Source: Elymus sibiricus (Eukaryota; Streptophyta; Magnoliopsida; Poales; Poaceae). Taken from it: a stretch of DNA of 64,000 bases. Where the stretch lies: contig CM077675.1 in the NCBI GenBank assembly GCA_039707655.1, positions 420,379,162 to 420,443,161 of the forward strand, written 5' to 3'. The position numbers and the translations under genes are program-made. Within the stretch, counting starts at the first letter, position 1. Every line of letters begins with the position of its first letter. Shown piece by piece: positions 23,969 to 34,859 of this stretch. The notes under the pieces were generated by a model that saw nothing but the letters and a program-made list of their open reading frames with translations, had not been told where the DNA came from and did no database searches.

Positions 23969-24988
23969 TAATAATAATAATAATAATAATAATAAAGCAG
24001 CTATCGCTTCTTCCTCCCGAAATTTTCGTCCGTTGTGTAAAAATTTCGTCCGTCCGTCTTTAGCAAATATTCGTGTGCTGTCAATTTTCTGTCTTTCCAC
24101 GTGAGACCCGTCGATCACATGGGCCTCAGCCCACTCACGAGGTGGCCCACCCGTCGATCAATTTTCTGTAAATTTCTGATTGATTTATATACACTTGCCA
24201 CTTGATGTCAACAAGCCGCCTAGAAAATCAGGAAGGACTGGATCCGTCTCTCTAAGAAAAATTGTGGAATAAATGGAATTAATGAAAGAGAGAGACAGAG
24301 CGGATTAAGGAGTAACGACCCGCCTGCACGCATGCACACAGTGCGCATGCACGTAGGATTAACGGGAGGGAGATTAATTAGGATCTAATTTAATTGGAGA
24401 GAGAGAGGAGAATTAACTCATGAGATTGTGTGGGGGCATTGCCATGCACCGTAAAACGGGATGAAGCAGCCCCGATTTGGAAGGAGGACAGGCTTTGTGG
24501 GGCCGGAATTAAAAATTCCAGAGATTGTGCCATGCACCATATTGTGGGATCATTGTCCGGAATAAAAAATTCCGAAGATTGTGCCATGCACCATATTGTG
24601 GGATCATTGTTCATCATTCATGCACGTAAATTATGGACATTAAAACGTATGGCTGGCATGCACTTTTGAGCATTCTTTTTGGTAACTAATTTGAGATAAG
24701 ACTTCAAGTTGCTTCCTGTATCTCGGTAGTGCCACATCTAATTATGTGCATGATCATTTTCTTTGGAATATATTCACAGAATAATTACTCACACGAGTAA
24801 TCATCTCTGTAAAACTTGAGGTCTATCAGGAGTAAATATATCTCTCACTGCATTACTTGGAGCCAATATATGGAATTATTTCAATCCGGATGGATTTGGA
24901 GTTAGTAGTGCAATAGATAAACACTCGAATACGACACAAATTATCAAATTTATTTTATACCCGTTGCAACGCAGTGTTCTTTTGCTGA
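23969..24988 (+). mobile_element. Possible second, diverged Helitron
   Basis: It follows Helitron 1 directly with an (ATA)n run and AAAGCAGCTATCGCTTCTTC, then the phrase TTTCGTCCGTCCGTC, which is also seen in the 5' part of related elements at 35000-35050. It ends with a decayed hairpin CCCGTTGCAACGCAGTG, about ten bases, and CTGA (24985-24988). The 5' TC end is not visible, so the borders are tentative. Confidence 0.35.
24511..24617 (+). repeat. Direct repeat of about 53 bp
   Basis: GATTGTGCCATGCACCATAT followed by TGTGGGATCATTGT occurs twice, offset by about 53 bp, with AAAATTCC in each unit. It is non-coding. Confidence 0.8.
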
Positions 24989-26644
24989 TAAATGGAACCA
25001 AACGACAAGTTTATTTGTTGGAGGCGGCCTCTAAAGCTAGAAGGAAGCTAAGCCTGGACACATTGACGCCATGGCTTGCATGCCTCTATAGGCTGTGATA
25101 ACGCCTTATGGTTTTAGTATTTTAAATGGCCTTTTAAAAGTTTTTTCTCAGCTTAACTTTCAAAGGTTTTTTTAATCTCTACCACGTCTCCACAACCTAA
25201 ATTTTTAGTCTTGCACGATGTGTTCTTTTAGTACGAGGGTGCTGTCAGATGGGGATATCTTATGATTTAGATAGGACGGAGAAGGTGTAGGAAATCATTT
25301 GTGAAATTTTAAATGAATTCCCAGCCATTGCCATCGAGCTTCGTCGCATAGGACCTTTGTTATTTGATTCAAAATTATCCAACAATAATTATCTCTATCA
25401 TATATTCCACACCGTACAAAAAAAGCAATTGCATACAAATGTAGGAATGGTGCATGAATCAAGTAAAGATGAGATAAGGATGGCGTCCACCATCATCATA
25501 AGTCCGCAGAATTACAAGTCGGTGTAGAGAGGAGCTCACGAAGTGGCATTCTAGAGTAAGCAAGCTCATTGCCTTAGGATTGACCACTTTTATCGTGAAT
25601 AAGTGGATAACGTGACTATCATTGGCGATGATGGTGAAGAGGAGACGCGGCAATACGGATGTGTCGCCACTAGGGATGTGAAAAGATTTGTTTACAAAAA
25701 ATGCAGGGGGGGGGGGGGGGGGGGCATATACGTAAGTTAAAGTTCAAAAAAATTCTGTTGGCAACTACACTTGATAAAGGTTAGTAGTTTCTCCAGGAGA
25801 GGAGTAACTCAAGAATTAGTCACTAAAGCCATCCATGCATTCACCTTCTCCAGAAATAGTAGCCGCACAAGTCATTTGAAGCTCCTATGATGAAGTCATA
25901 CATATATCAGCCTTCTAGCAGAGATAGTATGATCTGACTGTACATGCCAATTGGATGAATGTAAATTCATTAGCTTGTCATAAGAAAAATAATAAACTGT
26001 ACAATGGAATGGAATTGTACCCCTAGTTGTCCACATTACATGGACTACATTGATGTACAAATACAATGGTTGCATAGGCATGCCATAATTCTCTACGAAG
26101 GAACAACTGAAACGGTACTAATTAATAATCAGGTTAAGACAAACATGACTAAAGGTAGAAGAGTCAACCTATTAAACATGGTTCCTAGCTAGTAAAGAGA
26201 AGGGAAGAAACAAACTTATTAACCAAGGTCCAAGTCACCTTTATGTATAAAATATCCACATATGAAGCACATACAGAACCACAATTCAGCAAACTGCAGT
26301 GTAACCAATAACATAATCCCATTGTTTTTCTCTACACAACTATTCCATTAATATGATAAAATGCTAATTGTAGCTATACATTGCTTACAGTAAACTCTGG
26401 AAACTAATGCTAAATTATCACAAACCTTGTTGGAAGCAATAATGGCTAAGCTAGGAACGATGGATTTCATGTTCCTTGTTGGCGGCTACGAAGTACAAGA
26501 AGAAAGCATCAAGGTCTTCTCCCCAAACTAAAGCTCACTTAGATCTGGTTTTTGCTATAGTCAAAAATAATTTCCAGTTATTTTGTAGTGTATAATCATG
26601 AAGGAAAGGAACATCACAAGAACCAGTAATGAGTTTAAGAAGTA
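24989..26644. other. Unassigned region with a 19 G run
   Basis: No gene, terminal repeat or known element is recognised. A run of 19 G residues lies at 25706-25724. Short frames on both strands have ordinary composition and no family signature. Confidence 0.5.
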
Positions 26645-26725
26645 CTCCCTCCGTAAACTAATATAAGAGCGTTTAGCTCACTACTTTAGTGATCTAAACG
26701 CTCTTATATTAGTTTATAGAGGGAG
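26645..26725. mobile_element. Stowaway MITE (81 bp)
   Basis: A perfect-ended foldback: CTCCCTCCGTAAACTAATAT on the left and its complement ending AGAGGGAG on the right, flanked by TA on both sides (26643-26644 and 26726-26727). The inner arms around GAGCGTTTAG are also complementary. TA duplication and CTCCCTCCG ends define the Tc1/Mariner-related Stowaway class. It resembles the Thalos/Athos type of Triticeae. Confidence 0.95.
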
Positions 26726-26994
26726 TACATGTAATCTGCATCTGCATAAAGCAAGGAACACACAGTGTGTGGGGCTGGGGCATAGCAGGCATCAGCATGT
26801 CCTCCTGCAGCACCACCATGACGATCAGAAGCATGAACACGAGCGTCTTGCTGGAGACGGTGAAGACGATGCCAATAATGCTGGGTAGAGAGCTGTGCGC
26901 GATGGCCTTGTCACGGAGCACGTAGAGGTGGTCTCGGGGACCCACAATGTAGAAGCCACGGGTGGACGACACGACCTCCTCGACGTCGATGAGG
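26709..26994 (-). pseudogene. Unrecognised coding fragment with a membrane segment
   Basis: The minus strand is GC-rich at third positions from 26994 to about 26770, unlike the AT-rich flanks, as in a real grass exon. It reads LIDVEEVVSSTRGFYIVGPR, then DHLYVLRDKAIAHSSLPSII and a hydrophobic stretch with LVFMLLIVMVVLQ that could span a membrane. The left part of the open frame (26709-26770) overlaps the end of the MITE and is not part of the original exon. No start codon or splice partner is evident. I do not recognise the family; it is probably a gene piece moved by a transposon. Confidence 0.4.
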
Positions 26995-27227
26995 AATTAT
27001 GATTTTTAACCAAATTTGATCTTATGGTCTAACTGCCCATGTGATGCTACACCGCCACTTTGCAAAATTAAGAAACCCAAAATGGAGGTATGCCACGCAG
27101 CCAGATCATGTAATTTAAAGGAAATTTGAGAAATACACAAGTAGATTAGCTATTAGTAAATTATCTTTCCCTTTTCCTCCCATTGGCTTGCTTGAGGGCT
27201 GCATGAAGCATAATTGTTTGCTCCTTC
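26995..27227. other. No feature seen
   Basis: AT-rich spacer between the coding fragment and the CACTA end. The last three bases, TTC, are the left target duplication of the CACTA. Confidence 0.6.
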
Positions 27228-27249
27228 CACTAGTAGAAAAAGGGCCTTA

Positions 27250-27480
27250 TGTGAGACACATTAGTCCCGGTTTGTAACTGAACCGGCACTAACGTGACCA
27301 TTAGTGCCGGTTCCAACAGCTAGGCGGGCGGCGCTCATTAGTACCGGTTCGTGGCGAACCTATAGTACCGGTTCGTGCCACGAACCAGTACTAAATAGGT
27401 GGTGGCAGGCTGTTGTCAGGCTGGGGCCTAACAGGACCTTTAGTCCCGGTTCGTATAACCAACCGGTACAAAAGATCATC
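27250..27480. repeat. Left subterminal repeats of the 6.1 kb CACTA
   Basis: Several copies of ATTAGTCCCGGTT, TTAGTGCCGGTTC and TAGTACCGGTTCGTG occur in both orientations. They mirror the right end (33100-33300) and resemble the motif of the smaller CACTA at 11478. Confidence 0.8.
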
Positions 27481-27490
27481 CTATATAAAC
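27481..27490 (+). promoter_or_regulatory. TATA box of the first CACTA gene
   Basis: CTATATAAACCC sits just inside the left subterminal repeats. It is followed by a C/T-rich leader (27520-27560) and a probable intron donor (AAAGGTTAGC) near 27626, as expected for a plant promoter with an intron in the 5' UTR. Confidence 0.65.
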
Positions 27491-27984
27491 CCTTCGTCCA
27501 GCCCAAGCCGAAGCGCTCTGTTTTTCCCCCTCTCTGTTTTCTTCCCCTCTTGCTCGAGCTCACCTCCATTTTTGCCAAAATTTGTCCAAGATTTGAAGGC
27601 ACCCCATCCATCCAAGTGATCACAAAGGTTAGCAACTTTGTCCTTTCATCTCTCATTGCTAGATTAGCTCTTGCAATGCTCTATAAGTATAGTGATTTGT
27701 GGGTTTTATTTTGGGAGGAATTATATGTGGTAGTATTTGATTTATATGCAATTTGAGGTCAATATAACTCTTAGTTTGCATATGTAGGTGTGGTTTACTT
27801 AGTGCCTTCCCGTCTCCGTCGTAAGCACCGTCGATCGCCCGCACCGTCCCGTCGCCGGCACCACCTTGTGGTGAGCCTCTTGTTCTTATCTTTTTTATAT
27901 AAAAAAAATCATGTTTGTGTGATTTAGATATATAGTTACTTGTATAATTATCTTACCCGTACGTTGTTTGTTATACATAGTGCC

Positions 27985-28429
27985 ATGACTTTGATATCCG
28001 TCCCCGTCGGCCCTCGTCCGGGTTATGATTCGGATGTGGTATATTCTCTTTTATAATTATTTGTTGCATTTCGTGTTTATGACAAATTATGCCCATCAAG
28101 TTGACATAGATATTTTTATCTAGGAGGTATGTGAACCGGAAATTCCAACCGACCCTATTGTCGAGAGGTTAAATTTAGTTGAAAAAGAAAACGAGTATTT
28201 GAAAGAAAAATTGAAAAGAATTGAGGGGGAGAAGATGGAATTGGAGTTGCATGTTGCCGAAGTCGTCGATGATCACAAGATCAAGATGGAGAAAATGCGC
28301 TTGAAGATTAGAAAGATTAGAAAATATGCCATCGATAGTGAGGCTTGGTATCATTATGCTGTTGGATCAATTGTTACCTTAGTTGCGATCTTGATCGCAT
28401 TTGTTGTTGCATTTAAATGCTTTAGCTAG
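27985..28429 (+). CDS. Small coiled-coil protein with C-terminal membrane anchor
   Basis: Two exons, 27985-28035 and 28124-28429, give 118 residues. The intron has GT and a clear TTTTATCTAG acceptor. The start is MTLISVPVGPRPGYDSD. Residues of about 30-85 are a charged helix with heptad spacing (VERLNLVEKENEYLKEKLKR and onwards), ending in KIRKIRKYAIDSEAWYHYA. The last 24 residues are a strong membrane segment, AVGSIVTLVAILIAFVVAF, closed by KCFS. This is the layout of a tail-anchored protein. It lies upstream of the transposase in the same direction and shares the TATA box at 27481. It has no stop or frameshift, unlike its neighbours. I recall similar hypothetical proteins annotated in wheat, but no function is known to me. 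A role in transposition is inference. Confidence 0.65.
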
Positions 28430-28519
28430 AGAGTTATTTGTATGTTGTTTTATGATAATAAGTGTTGTATGAACTTTATGTATGAACTTGTATTAATTTG
28501 GTCTTTTCGGTGCTGTGTA

Positions 28520-30632
28520 ATGAAGATGAGCCGGCAATGGATGTACGATGACCGATGCTCTGCCCAGTTCATTAATGGCGTGCAGACTTTTCTGCTTGCG
28601 GCTGAGGCGAACAAGCGGGCGGATGGTTTTATGCCTTGTCTATGTGCTGGATGTAAGAATGATCGGAATTACTCTAAGTCAAGAACCATTCACGTCCACC
28701 TGTTTGAGTCCGGTTTCATGCTCCACTATAATGTTTGGACCAAGCACGGAGAAAGAGGGGTTATGATGGAAGACAATGAAGAAGAAGAGGACGACGACAG
28801 CTATCCTGGCCATGGGTTCCATGAATACGATGGTACAACAATGGGGGAAGAAGCTGAGCCGGCAATGCGGGAAGAAGCTGAAGAACAGGCATCAGATGAG
28901 CCCGCTGATGATCTTGGTCGGGCCATTGCGGATGCAAAGAGAAAGTGTGCAAGTGAAAAGGAGAAGCTGAAGTTGCAGAGCATGTTAGAGGATCACAAGA
29001 AACCGTTGTACCCAAATTGCGAAGATGACAAGAAAAAGCTGGGTACCACACTGGAATTGCTGCAATGGAAGGCAGAGAATGGTGTACCTGACAAGGCATT
29101 TGAAAAGCTGCTGAAAATAATGAAGAAGAAGCTTCCAAAAGATAACGAATTGCCTGACAGTACGTACGAAGCAAAGAAGGCTGTCTGCCCTCTAGGATTA
29201 GAGGTGCAGAAGATACATGCATGCCCTAATGACTGCATCCTCTACCGCGGTGAGTACGAGGATTTGAATGCATGCCCAGTATGTTGTGCATTCGCTATAA
29301 GATCTGCCACGATGACCCTGGTGATGTTGAGGGCGAGCGCCCCAGGAAGAAGATTCCTGCCAAGGTGATGTGGTATGCTCCTATAATACCACGGTTGAAA
29401 CGTTTGTTCCAAAACAAAGAGCATGCCAAGTTGATGCGATGGCACAAAGAAGACCGTAAGAAAGACGGGAAGTTGAGAGTACCCGCTGACGGATCGCAGT
29501 GGAGAAAAATCGAGAGAAGGTGGAAGAACTTTGCAGCTGACGCAAGGAATGTATGGTTTGGTTTAAGTGCAGATGGCATTAATCCTTTTGGGGAGCAGAA
29601 CAGCAATCATAGCACATGGCCTGTGACTCTATGTATCTATAACCTTCCTCCTTGGTTGTGCATGAAGCGAAAGTTCATTATGATGCCAGTGCTCATCCAA
29701 GGCCCCAAGCAACCCGGCAACGACATTGATGTGTACCTAAGGCCATTAGTTGAAGAACTTTTAGAGCTGTGGAGCATAGAAGGTGTACGTGTGTGGGATG
29801 AGCACAAACAGCAGGAATTTGACCTGCGAGCATTGCTGTTTGTAACCATCAATGATTGGCCTGCTCTCAGTAACCTTTCAGGACAGACAAACAAGGGATA
29901 CCACGCATGCACGCACTGTTTAGATGATACCGACAGTATATATTTGGATAAATGTAAGAAGAATGTGTACCTGGGGCATCGTCGATTTCTTCAGAGCAGG
30001 CATCCCGTAAGAAAGAAAGGCAAGCATTTCAAAGGTGATCCAGATCACCGGCAGAAGCCTCCCCACCGTACTGGTGATGATATACTTGATATGGTCAAGG
30101 ATTTAAAAGTAATCTTTGGAAAGGGTCCTGGCGGACAATCTGTTCCGAATGACGCTGACGGACGCGCACCAATGTGGAAGAAGAAATCTATATTTTGGGA
30201 CCTACCCTATTGGAAAGACCTAGAGGTCCGCTCTGCAATCGACGTGATTGACGTGACTAAGAATCTTTGCGTGAACCTGCTAGGCTTCTTGGGCGTGTAT
30301 GGCAAGACAAAAGATACACCGGAGGCACGGGAGGACCAGCAACGTATGCACGGAAAAGACGGCATGGATCCAAAGCAGTTCCAGGGTCATGCCAGCTACG
30401 CTCTTACCAAAGAAGAGAAGGAAATCTTCTTCGAATGCCTGCTCGGTATGAAGGTCCCGTCTGGCTTCTCGTCGAATATAAAGGGAATAATAAATATGGC
30501 AGAGAAAAAGTTTCAGAACCTAAAGTCTCATGACTGCCACGTGATTATGACACAACTGCTTCCGGTTGCATTGAGGGGCCTTCTACCGGAAAACGTTCGA
30601 TTAGCCATTGTGAAGCTATGTGCATTCCTGGA
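28520..30632 (+). pseudogene. TNP2-type CACTA transposase, frameshifted and truncated
   Basis: The frame begins MKMSRQWMYDDRCSAQFING, the usual start of grass CACTA transposases, then a C-x-x-C zinc-like motif (CLCAGCKN), an acidic linker (EDNEEEEDDDSYPGHGF) and the TNP2 domain (for example RLKRLFQNKEHAKLMRWH, LCIYNLPPWLCMKRKFIMMP, LLFVTINDWPALSNLSGQ, GYHACTHCLDD). Near 29287 one base is missing in CCAGTATGTTGTGCATTCGC, and the protein continues in another frame from 29272 onwards. At about 30632 the TNP2 domain stops after VKLCAFL and is fused out of frame to the interior of the next gene, so the C-terminal third is missing. Catalytic function is therefore lost. The product would act in the nucleus on the element's own ends. 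Confidence 0.9.
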
Positions 30633-32795
30633 GGTGACGACGAGCGCACACTGGGAGAGGCCATACATCGTATCATTCTATGGAGAAAGGATTGCATTGT
30701 CTTTCCAAGGCCACCGACACCGCGTCAGCCGACTCCTTCTCCAAGTCCGCCACCGCGTCAGGACACTCCTACTCCTCCAAGTCCGGCAACGCGTCAGGCC
30801 AGTCCTCCTCCTCCAAGTTCGGCACCGCGTCAGGCCACTCCTCCTCCTCCAAGTCCGGCACCGCGTCAGCCCAGTGCTCCTGCACCGCGTCAGTCGTCTC
30901 CGCCGCCTAGGCAACAGCGGAAGAGAGCCGCCGCAGCTATGGCGTCTAGCGGTACAAGTACAGGAGGCAAGAGACGAGGATACCAATTTGGTCCAAGCCT
31001 CGCGCCTCTTCCGAAGAGGCCTTACGACATGACGGATGAGGAAATCAAAGCCAAATGCAGGGCGGACTTGGACGCCCATTTTGCACCGAAACCGCCACCG
31101 CCGCCAAAGGAGAAAGTGCGTGAGGTTGTCGTTGAGCACTTTATTCGTATGGCTAAAGAACCAGCTCCCAAGCCTGTTGACTCAGACTATGAGCGCCAAC
31201 TCAGGAAGGCACATCTAGCAAAAAAAAAGAAGGAGTCGAGCTCGAGCTCGAGCCAAGGCGCAGCTGCCAAAAAAAGCGGGAAAACTGTTCCCCAGCTGGG
31301 AGAACAGGCGGTGCAATCGATCCCCCCGCTCATTGTACCAACACATGTGAGTACCGACGCGGCCGATGAGCTGGTAATAACCGACGATCATAGAAGGATG
31401 GCTGCCGAGGCCGGTGTCACTGTTTATCAACTCCTAGGCATTGAGCCCATGGATAAGATTAGAGAGGAGGACGTAAAACGGAAATATGCCCGCGGCGAAC
31501 CTCTGGTAAAGCCTGAGGAGGTCAAGAAGCTCCCAACGAGAATGTATGAATTGCATGAATGGTACATGAAAATTGCCAAGACTACCAATCGAGAGTCCCT
31601 CATGGTGAAAGTCAAGGCAGAGCATTACTACCATGAGAATGCTCTGTATGTTGAGTTTACAGAACTGTTTCAGTTATTCAATCAAGACGCACTCGACAAA
31701 TCTATCGTCAGTTGCTATTGTCTGTAAGTGATTTCTTTCTGTAATTTAAGTCTCAAGCTAGCTGTAGTGCTCGTTGATCATTACCTGTAATTATCCTCAC
31801 TATATTCTTTTCTGTGGTATTATGCAGGATGAAGATCTATGAAATGAATAAAAAGGGACGCTATGGCATTGGGTTCATTGACCCAAATACCATTAATCAA
31901 GAGATATGGACGGATGAATGTTATCGAGAAGACACAGAGAAAAGCATGCTAGAGTTCTTCAAGCGCCTAAACACCAATCGAGATATACTACTTCCTTACA
32001 ACTTCAAGTGAGTCACACTGTCTTGTACTACAAATTCTGTTTTTGCTTACTAGCTAGATGTTAATAAGTGTATAGGGTTTAGGGTAGTTGATGAGTGTTA
32101 TGCACATGCCCGCTTAATTTATACATGCAAACGTGTGCGCATGCAGATTCCACTGGATCTTGTTAGACATTCAAGTTGAAGAAGGAAAAGTTGAAGTACT
32201 GGACTCACTAATTAAACCAGTTGAGGAGTACGAAACCGTCAAGGGGATAGTCAACAGGTAATTTCAATCATTATTGAACTATATGTCGGCCTATTTAGTT
32301 CGTCATTTCCTGATATCAACTAATTAATAACTCCTTTATTCATTTTCTTTGCCGGCGGGCAGGGCTTGGGCAAAGTTCATCAAAACGGTTCCAGGCCAAT
32401 GGAAACAAAAGCTGTATTGGTATCGACCCAGGGTAATTAATTAATTAGTACTAGCTAGCTACCATCTCTTTAATTCTAGTTTCAATACCATTAATTATCA
32501 TGCTTGATTAATTATTATCTGATTGAATTCTATTCTCGTAAAGTGCATGAGGCAGAAGCCGGGGAATGATTTATGTGCATACTACGTTTGCGAGAACATT
32601 CTCATGATGACGATCGAAAGTAGCACATCTGCTAGACAGCAATGGGTACGTTTGCCAGAACACTATTCACAATTTTTACATCATTATCGATATCTAATCA
32701 CACAACTAATACATGCATATTGATCTCCTTCTTAAAAGTTCGATATGGTGCGGGATCAGCTCCTACCAACGGATCGCGTACGAGCAATTCAATAG
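30633..32795 (+). pseudogene. CACTA second gene: proline-rich region plus Ulp1-like (C48) protease
   Basis: The visible part begins at the deletion junction with GDDERTLGEAIHRIILWRKD. A proline-rich repeat region follows (TPRQPTPSPSPPPRQ and variants), then lysine-rich and serine-rich stretches. Exons are 30633-31723, 31828-32007, 32147-32257, 32363-32432, 32544-32645 and 32739-32795, all with GT/AG borders. The late exons carry a Ulp1-like triad: His in FHWILLDIQ, Asp in EVLDSL and Cys in PGNDLCAYYVCEN. The frame ends at TAG 32793-32795, but the same frame continues with family-like sequence (EIAGFLLDQVIDPKG), so this is probably a premature stop. The N-terminus was lost in the deletion. Grass CACTA elements often carry this domain; it may process SUMO-like tags, which is inference. 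Confidence 0.8.
30700..30915 (+). repeat. Minisatellite coding for the proline-rich region
   Basis: Six or so degenerate units of about 36-39 bp encode variants of SPAPRQATPPPP. The reading frame is kept through the array, so length variation would change only the number of proline-rich units. Confidence 0.75.
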
Positions 32796-33099
32796 GAAAT
32801 AGCGGGATTTTTGCTCGACCAGGTCATAGATCCCAAAGGAGTATACCATTACCCGCTACCGCAGTAATGCCTCCATGTAGGAGAAATTGTATATACCAAA
32901 TTGTATATATACATGTGTATGTGTGAATGGTGGTGCGAGACATTCGATGATATATATATATATGATCGGTTCTACGAGAAATTCTATTTATATATATGCA
33001 TAACGTGTACAATATGTAGTATCGTAAAATACCAGCAAATGAAAAAGAATTAAATGGAAAACACAAAATTAAAGGAAAAAGAAATCATAAACCCAAAAC
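32796..33099. other. 3' region of the CACTA, no intact gene
   Basis: It begins with the out-of-use tail of the Ulp1-like frame and continues into AT-rich DNA with a (TA)n patch at 32950-32963. Confidence 0.5.
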
Positions 33100-33300
33100 C
33101 CCCTAAACCTTTTAGTACCGGTTGGTGTTACCAACCGGTACTAAAGGTCTTCCACCCCCCGGCGCTGGCTCGTGCCACGTGGTGGCCTTTAGTGGCGGTT
33201 CGTGTTGAACCGGTACTAAAGGGGGGGACCTTTAGTCCCCACCCTTTAGTGCCGGTTACAGAACCGGCACTAAAGGGCCTTACGAACCGGTGCTATAGCC
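33100..33300. repeat. Right subterminal repeats of the 6.1 kb CACTA
   Basis: Copies of TTTAGTACCGGTTGGTG, ACCAACCGGTACTAAAGG and GAACCGGCACTAAAG alternate in orientation and mirror 27250-27480. Confidence 0.8.
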
Positions 33301-33316
33301 CGAATCTGCACTAGTG

Positions 33317-33828
33317 TTCACCGTGCTCCATGCAGAGCCATGTCGTGGAGCAGCTGACCAATAGTACATACACAATAACACAACGGCACAAGAACCCATA
33401 CATGCATCCGTGGTGTCATACCCCGTTGCACTGCCATGCCGGCATCGTTCTAGCTTTGTCTTCCGCGAGCGCACACGGCCGCGGTACGGCGCGCGGTGAT
33501 CCATGTTGCTAGTTATTACAGTTCTTCCCCACCTGCTACCTGATGCATCACGGATCGTCGTCAAAGGGTGTGAATTTGGTTCGGGCTTAGGAAGCTATGC
33601 ATCTAGCGACGCCCGGCTATAAGAGTTGGAAGGGAACCAAGCGGAGAAGGAAGAGCTGACCTTGCTTGATGCGCGCGTCGAGGAGGGACGAGGGCGCTGA
33701 TCCCTTGTCCGGGACACTCGCCGCCCAGCCGCCTATGGTCGCGTCCACATGGGGAGATGGATGGATCCGGGAATGACGGCGGCCATATCTAAAGGGGAGG
33801 CGGCGACGCTTTGGAAGTCCTCGGCGCC
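33317..33828. other. GC-rich unassigned segment
   Basis: Begins with the TTC target duplication. GC content is high from 33440 and both strands are open in places, without a known family. From about 33800 the sequence merges into the triplicated unit. Confidence 0.4.
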
Positions 33829-34690
33829 GGGGGAGACTATGGGACGGCCGCCGGCTTCGCAGGGAAGGCGGCAGCATATGGAGCGAGAGAAGGATCAGGG
33901 AGGTTGCGGGACATCGTAGGGCGAAGTGGGGTTGTGGGGCGGGATGCGGGCAGTGGGAGGAGGTCGTGCAGTGGGAGGAGAACGTGCGGTTTTTTCGTAG
34001 GTTTTTTTTTTGTGCGAGATCGTAAAGGTAAAGCAGGCTGGTTGAACGATAGCTAGCGGTGTTAAAAAAAAACGACAGCTAGCGATCAGGGAGGGAGTGC
34101 GGGGGATCGAACGAGGGAGTGCGGGGGAGACTATGGGACGGCCGCCGGCTTCGCAGGGAAGGCGGCAGCATATGGAGCGAGAGAAGGATCAGGGAGGTTG
34201 CGGGACATCGTACGGCGAAGTGGGGTTGTGGGGCGGGATGCGGGCAGTGGGAGGAGGTCGTGCAGTGGGAGGAGAACGTGCGGTTTTTTCGTAGGTTTTT
34301 TTGTGTGTGCGAGATCGTAAAGGTAAAGCAGGCTGGTTGAACGATAGCTAGCGGTGTTAAAAAAAAACGACAGCTAGCGATCGGGGAGGGAGTGCGGGGG
34401 AGACTATGGGATGGCCGCCGGCTTCGCAGGGAAGGCGGCAGCATATGGAGCGAGCGAAGGATCAGGGAGGTTGCGGGACATCGTAGGGCGAAGTGGGGTT
34501 GTGGGGCGGGATGCGGGCAGTGGGAGGAGGTCGTGCAGTGGGAGGAGAACGTGCGGTTTTTTCGTAGGTTTTTTTTTTGTGCGAGATCGTAAAGGTAAAG
34601 CAGGCTGGTTGAACGATAGCTAGCGGTGTTAAAAAAAACGACAGCTAGCGATCGGGGAGGGAGTGCGGGGATCGAACGAGGTCGAACCAT
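33829..34690 (+). repeat. Three tandem copies of a 275-294 bp GC-rich unit
   Basis: Copies start at about 33830, 34124 and 34399 with GGGAGACTATGGGACGGCCG or a one-base variant. They run through ATGGAGCGAGAGAAGGATCA, AGTGGGAGGAGGTCGTGCAG and a T-run, and close with GATAGCTAGCGGTGTTAAAA. Identity between copies is very high, so the amplification is recent. Open frames repeat in each copy, but T-run and A-run length differences shift them, which argues against a selected protein. Confidence 0.9.
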
Positions 34691-34708
34691 CACGACGTTC
34701 GATCTCCC

Positions 34709-34711
<3 letters not shown>

Positions 34712-34790
<79 letters not shown>
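34712..34790. repeat. (AT)n microsatellite, about 79 bp
   Basis: An uninterrupted AT dinucleotide run follows CTCCCTTTA, with AT-rich decay to 34830. Confidence 0.95.
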
Positions 34791-34793
<3 letters not shown>

Positions 34794-34859
34794 AATATAA
34801 AAATAAAAATAAATATATATATACCTACCATCTTTTCGTGCGTTGAGAAAACATAATCG

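Larger units (their letters stand above)
27228..33316 (+). mobile_element. CACTA transposon with transposase and accessory genes (6.1 kb)
   Basis: It starts CACTAGTAGAAAAAGGGCC and ends CTGCACTAGTG, flanked by TTC on both sides (27225-27227 and 33317-33319). Subterminal regions contain copies of TTTAGTACCGGTTGGTG and TTAGTGCCGGTT in both orientations. The interior carries three gene-like units on the plus strand: a small coiled-coil/membrane protein, a TNP2-type transposase and a gene with a proline-rich region and a Ulp1-like domain. The transposase has a frameshift and a C-terminal deletion, so this copy is not autonomous now. Confidence 0.95.

Noticed and set aside
27360..27656. An open minus-strand frame in the CACTA left end
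   Set aside because: It covers subterminal repeats and the 5' leader of the first gene in the wrong orientation, with no motif.
30678..31139. A 153-codon minus-strand frame opposite the proline-rich repeats
   Set aside because: It is the complement of a coding minisatellite with a biased composition. The plus strand has the conserved protein context.
34079..34831. A 250-codon minus-strand frame over the triplicated unit and the (AT)n run
   Set aside because: It translates an AT microsatellite and tandem copies; it is not a gene.
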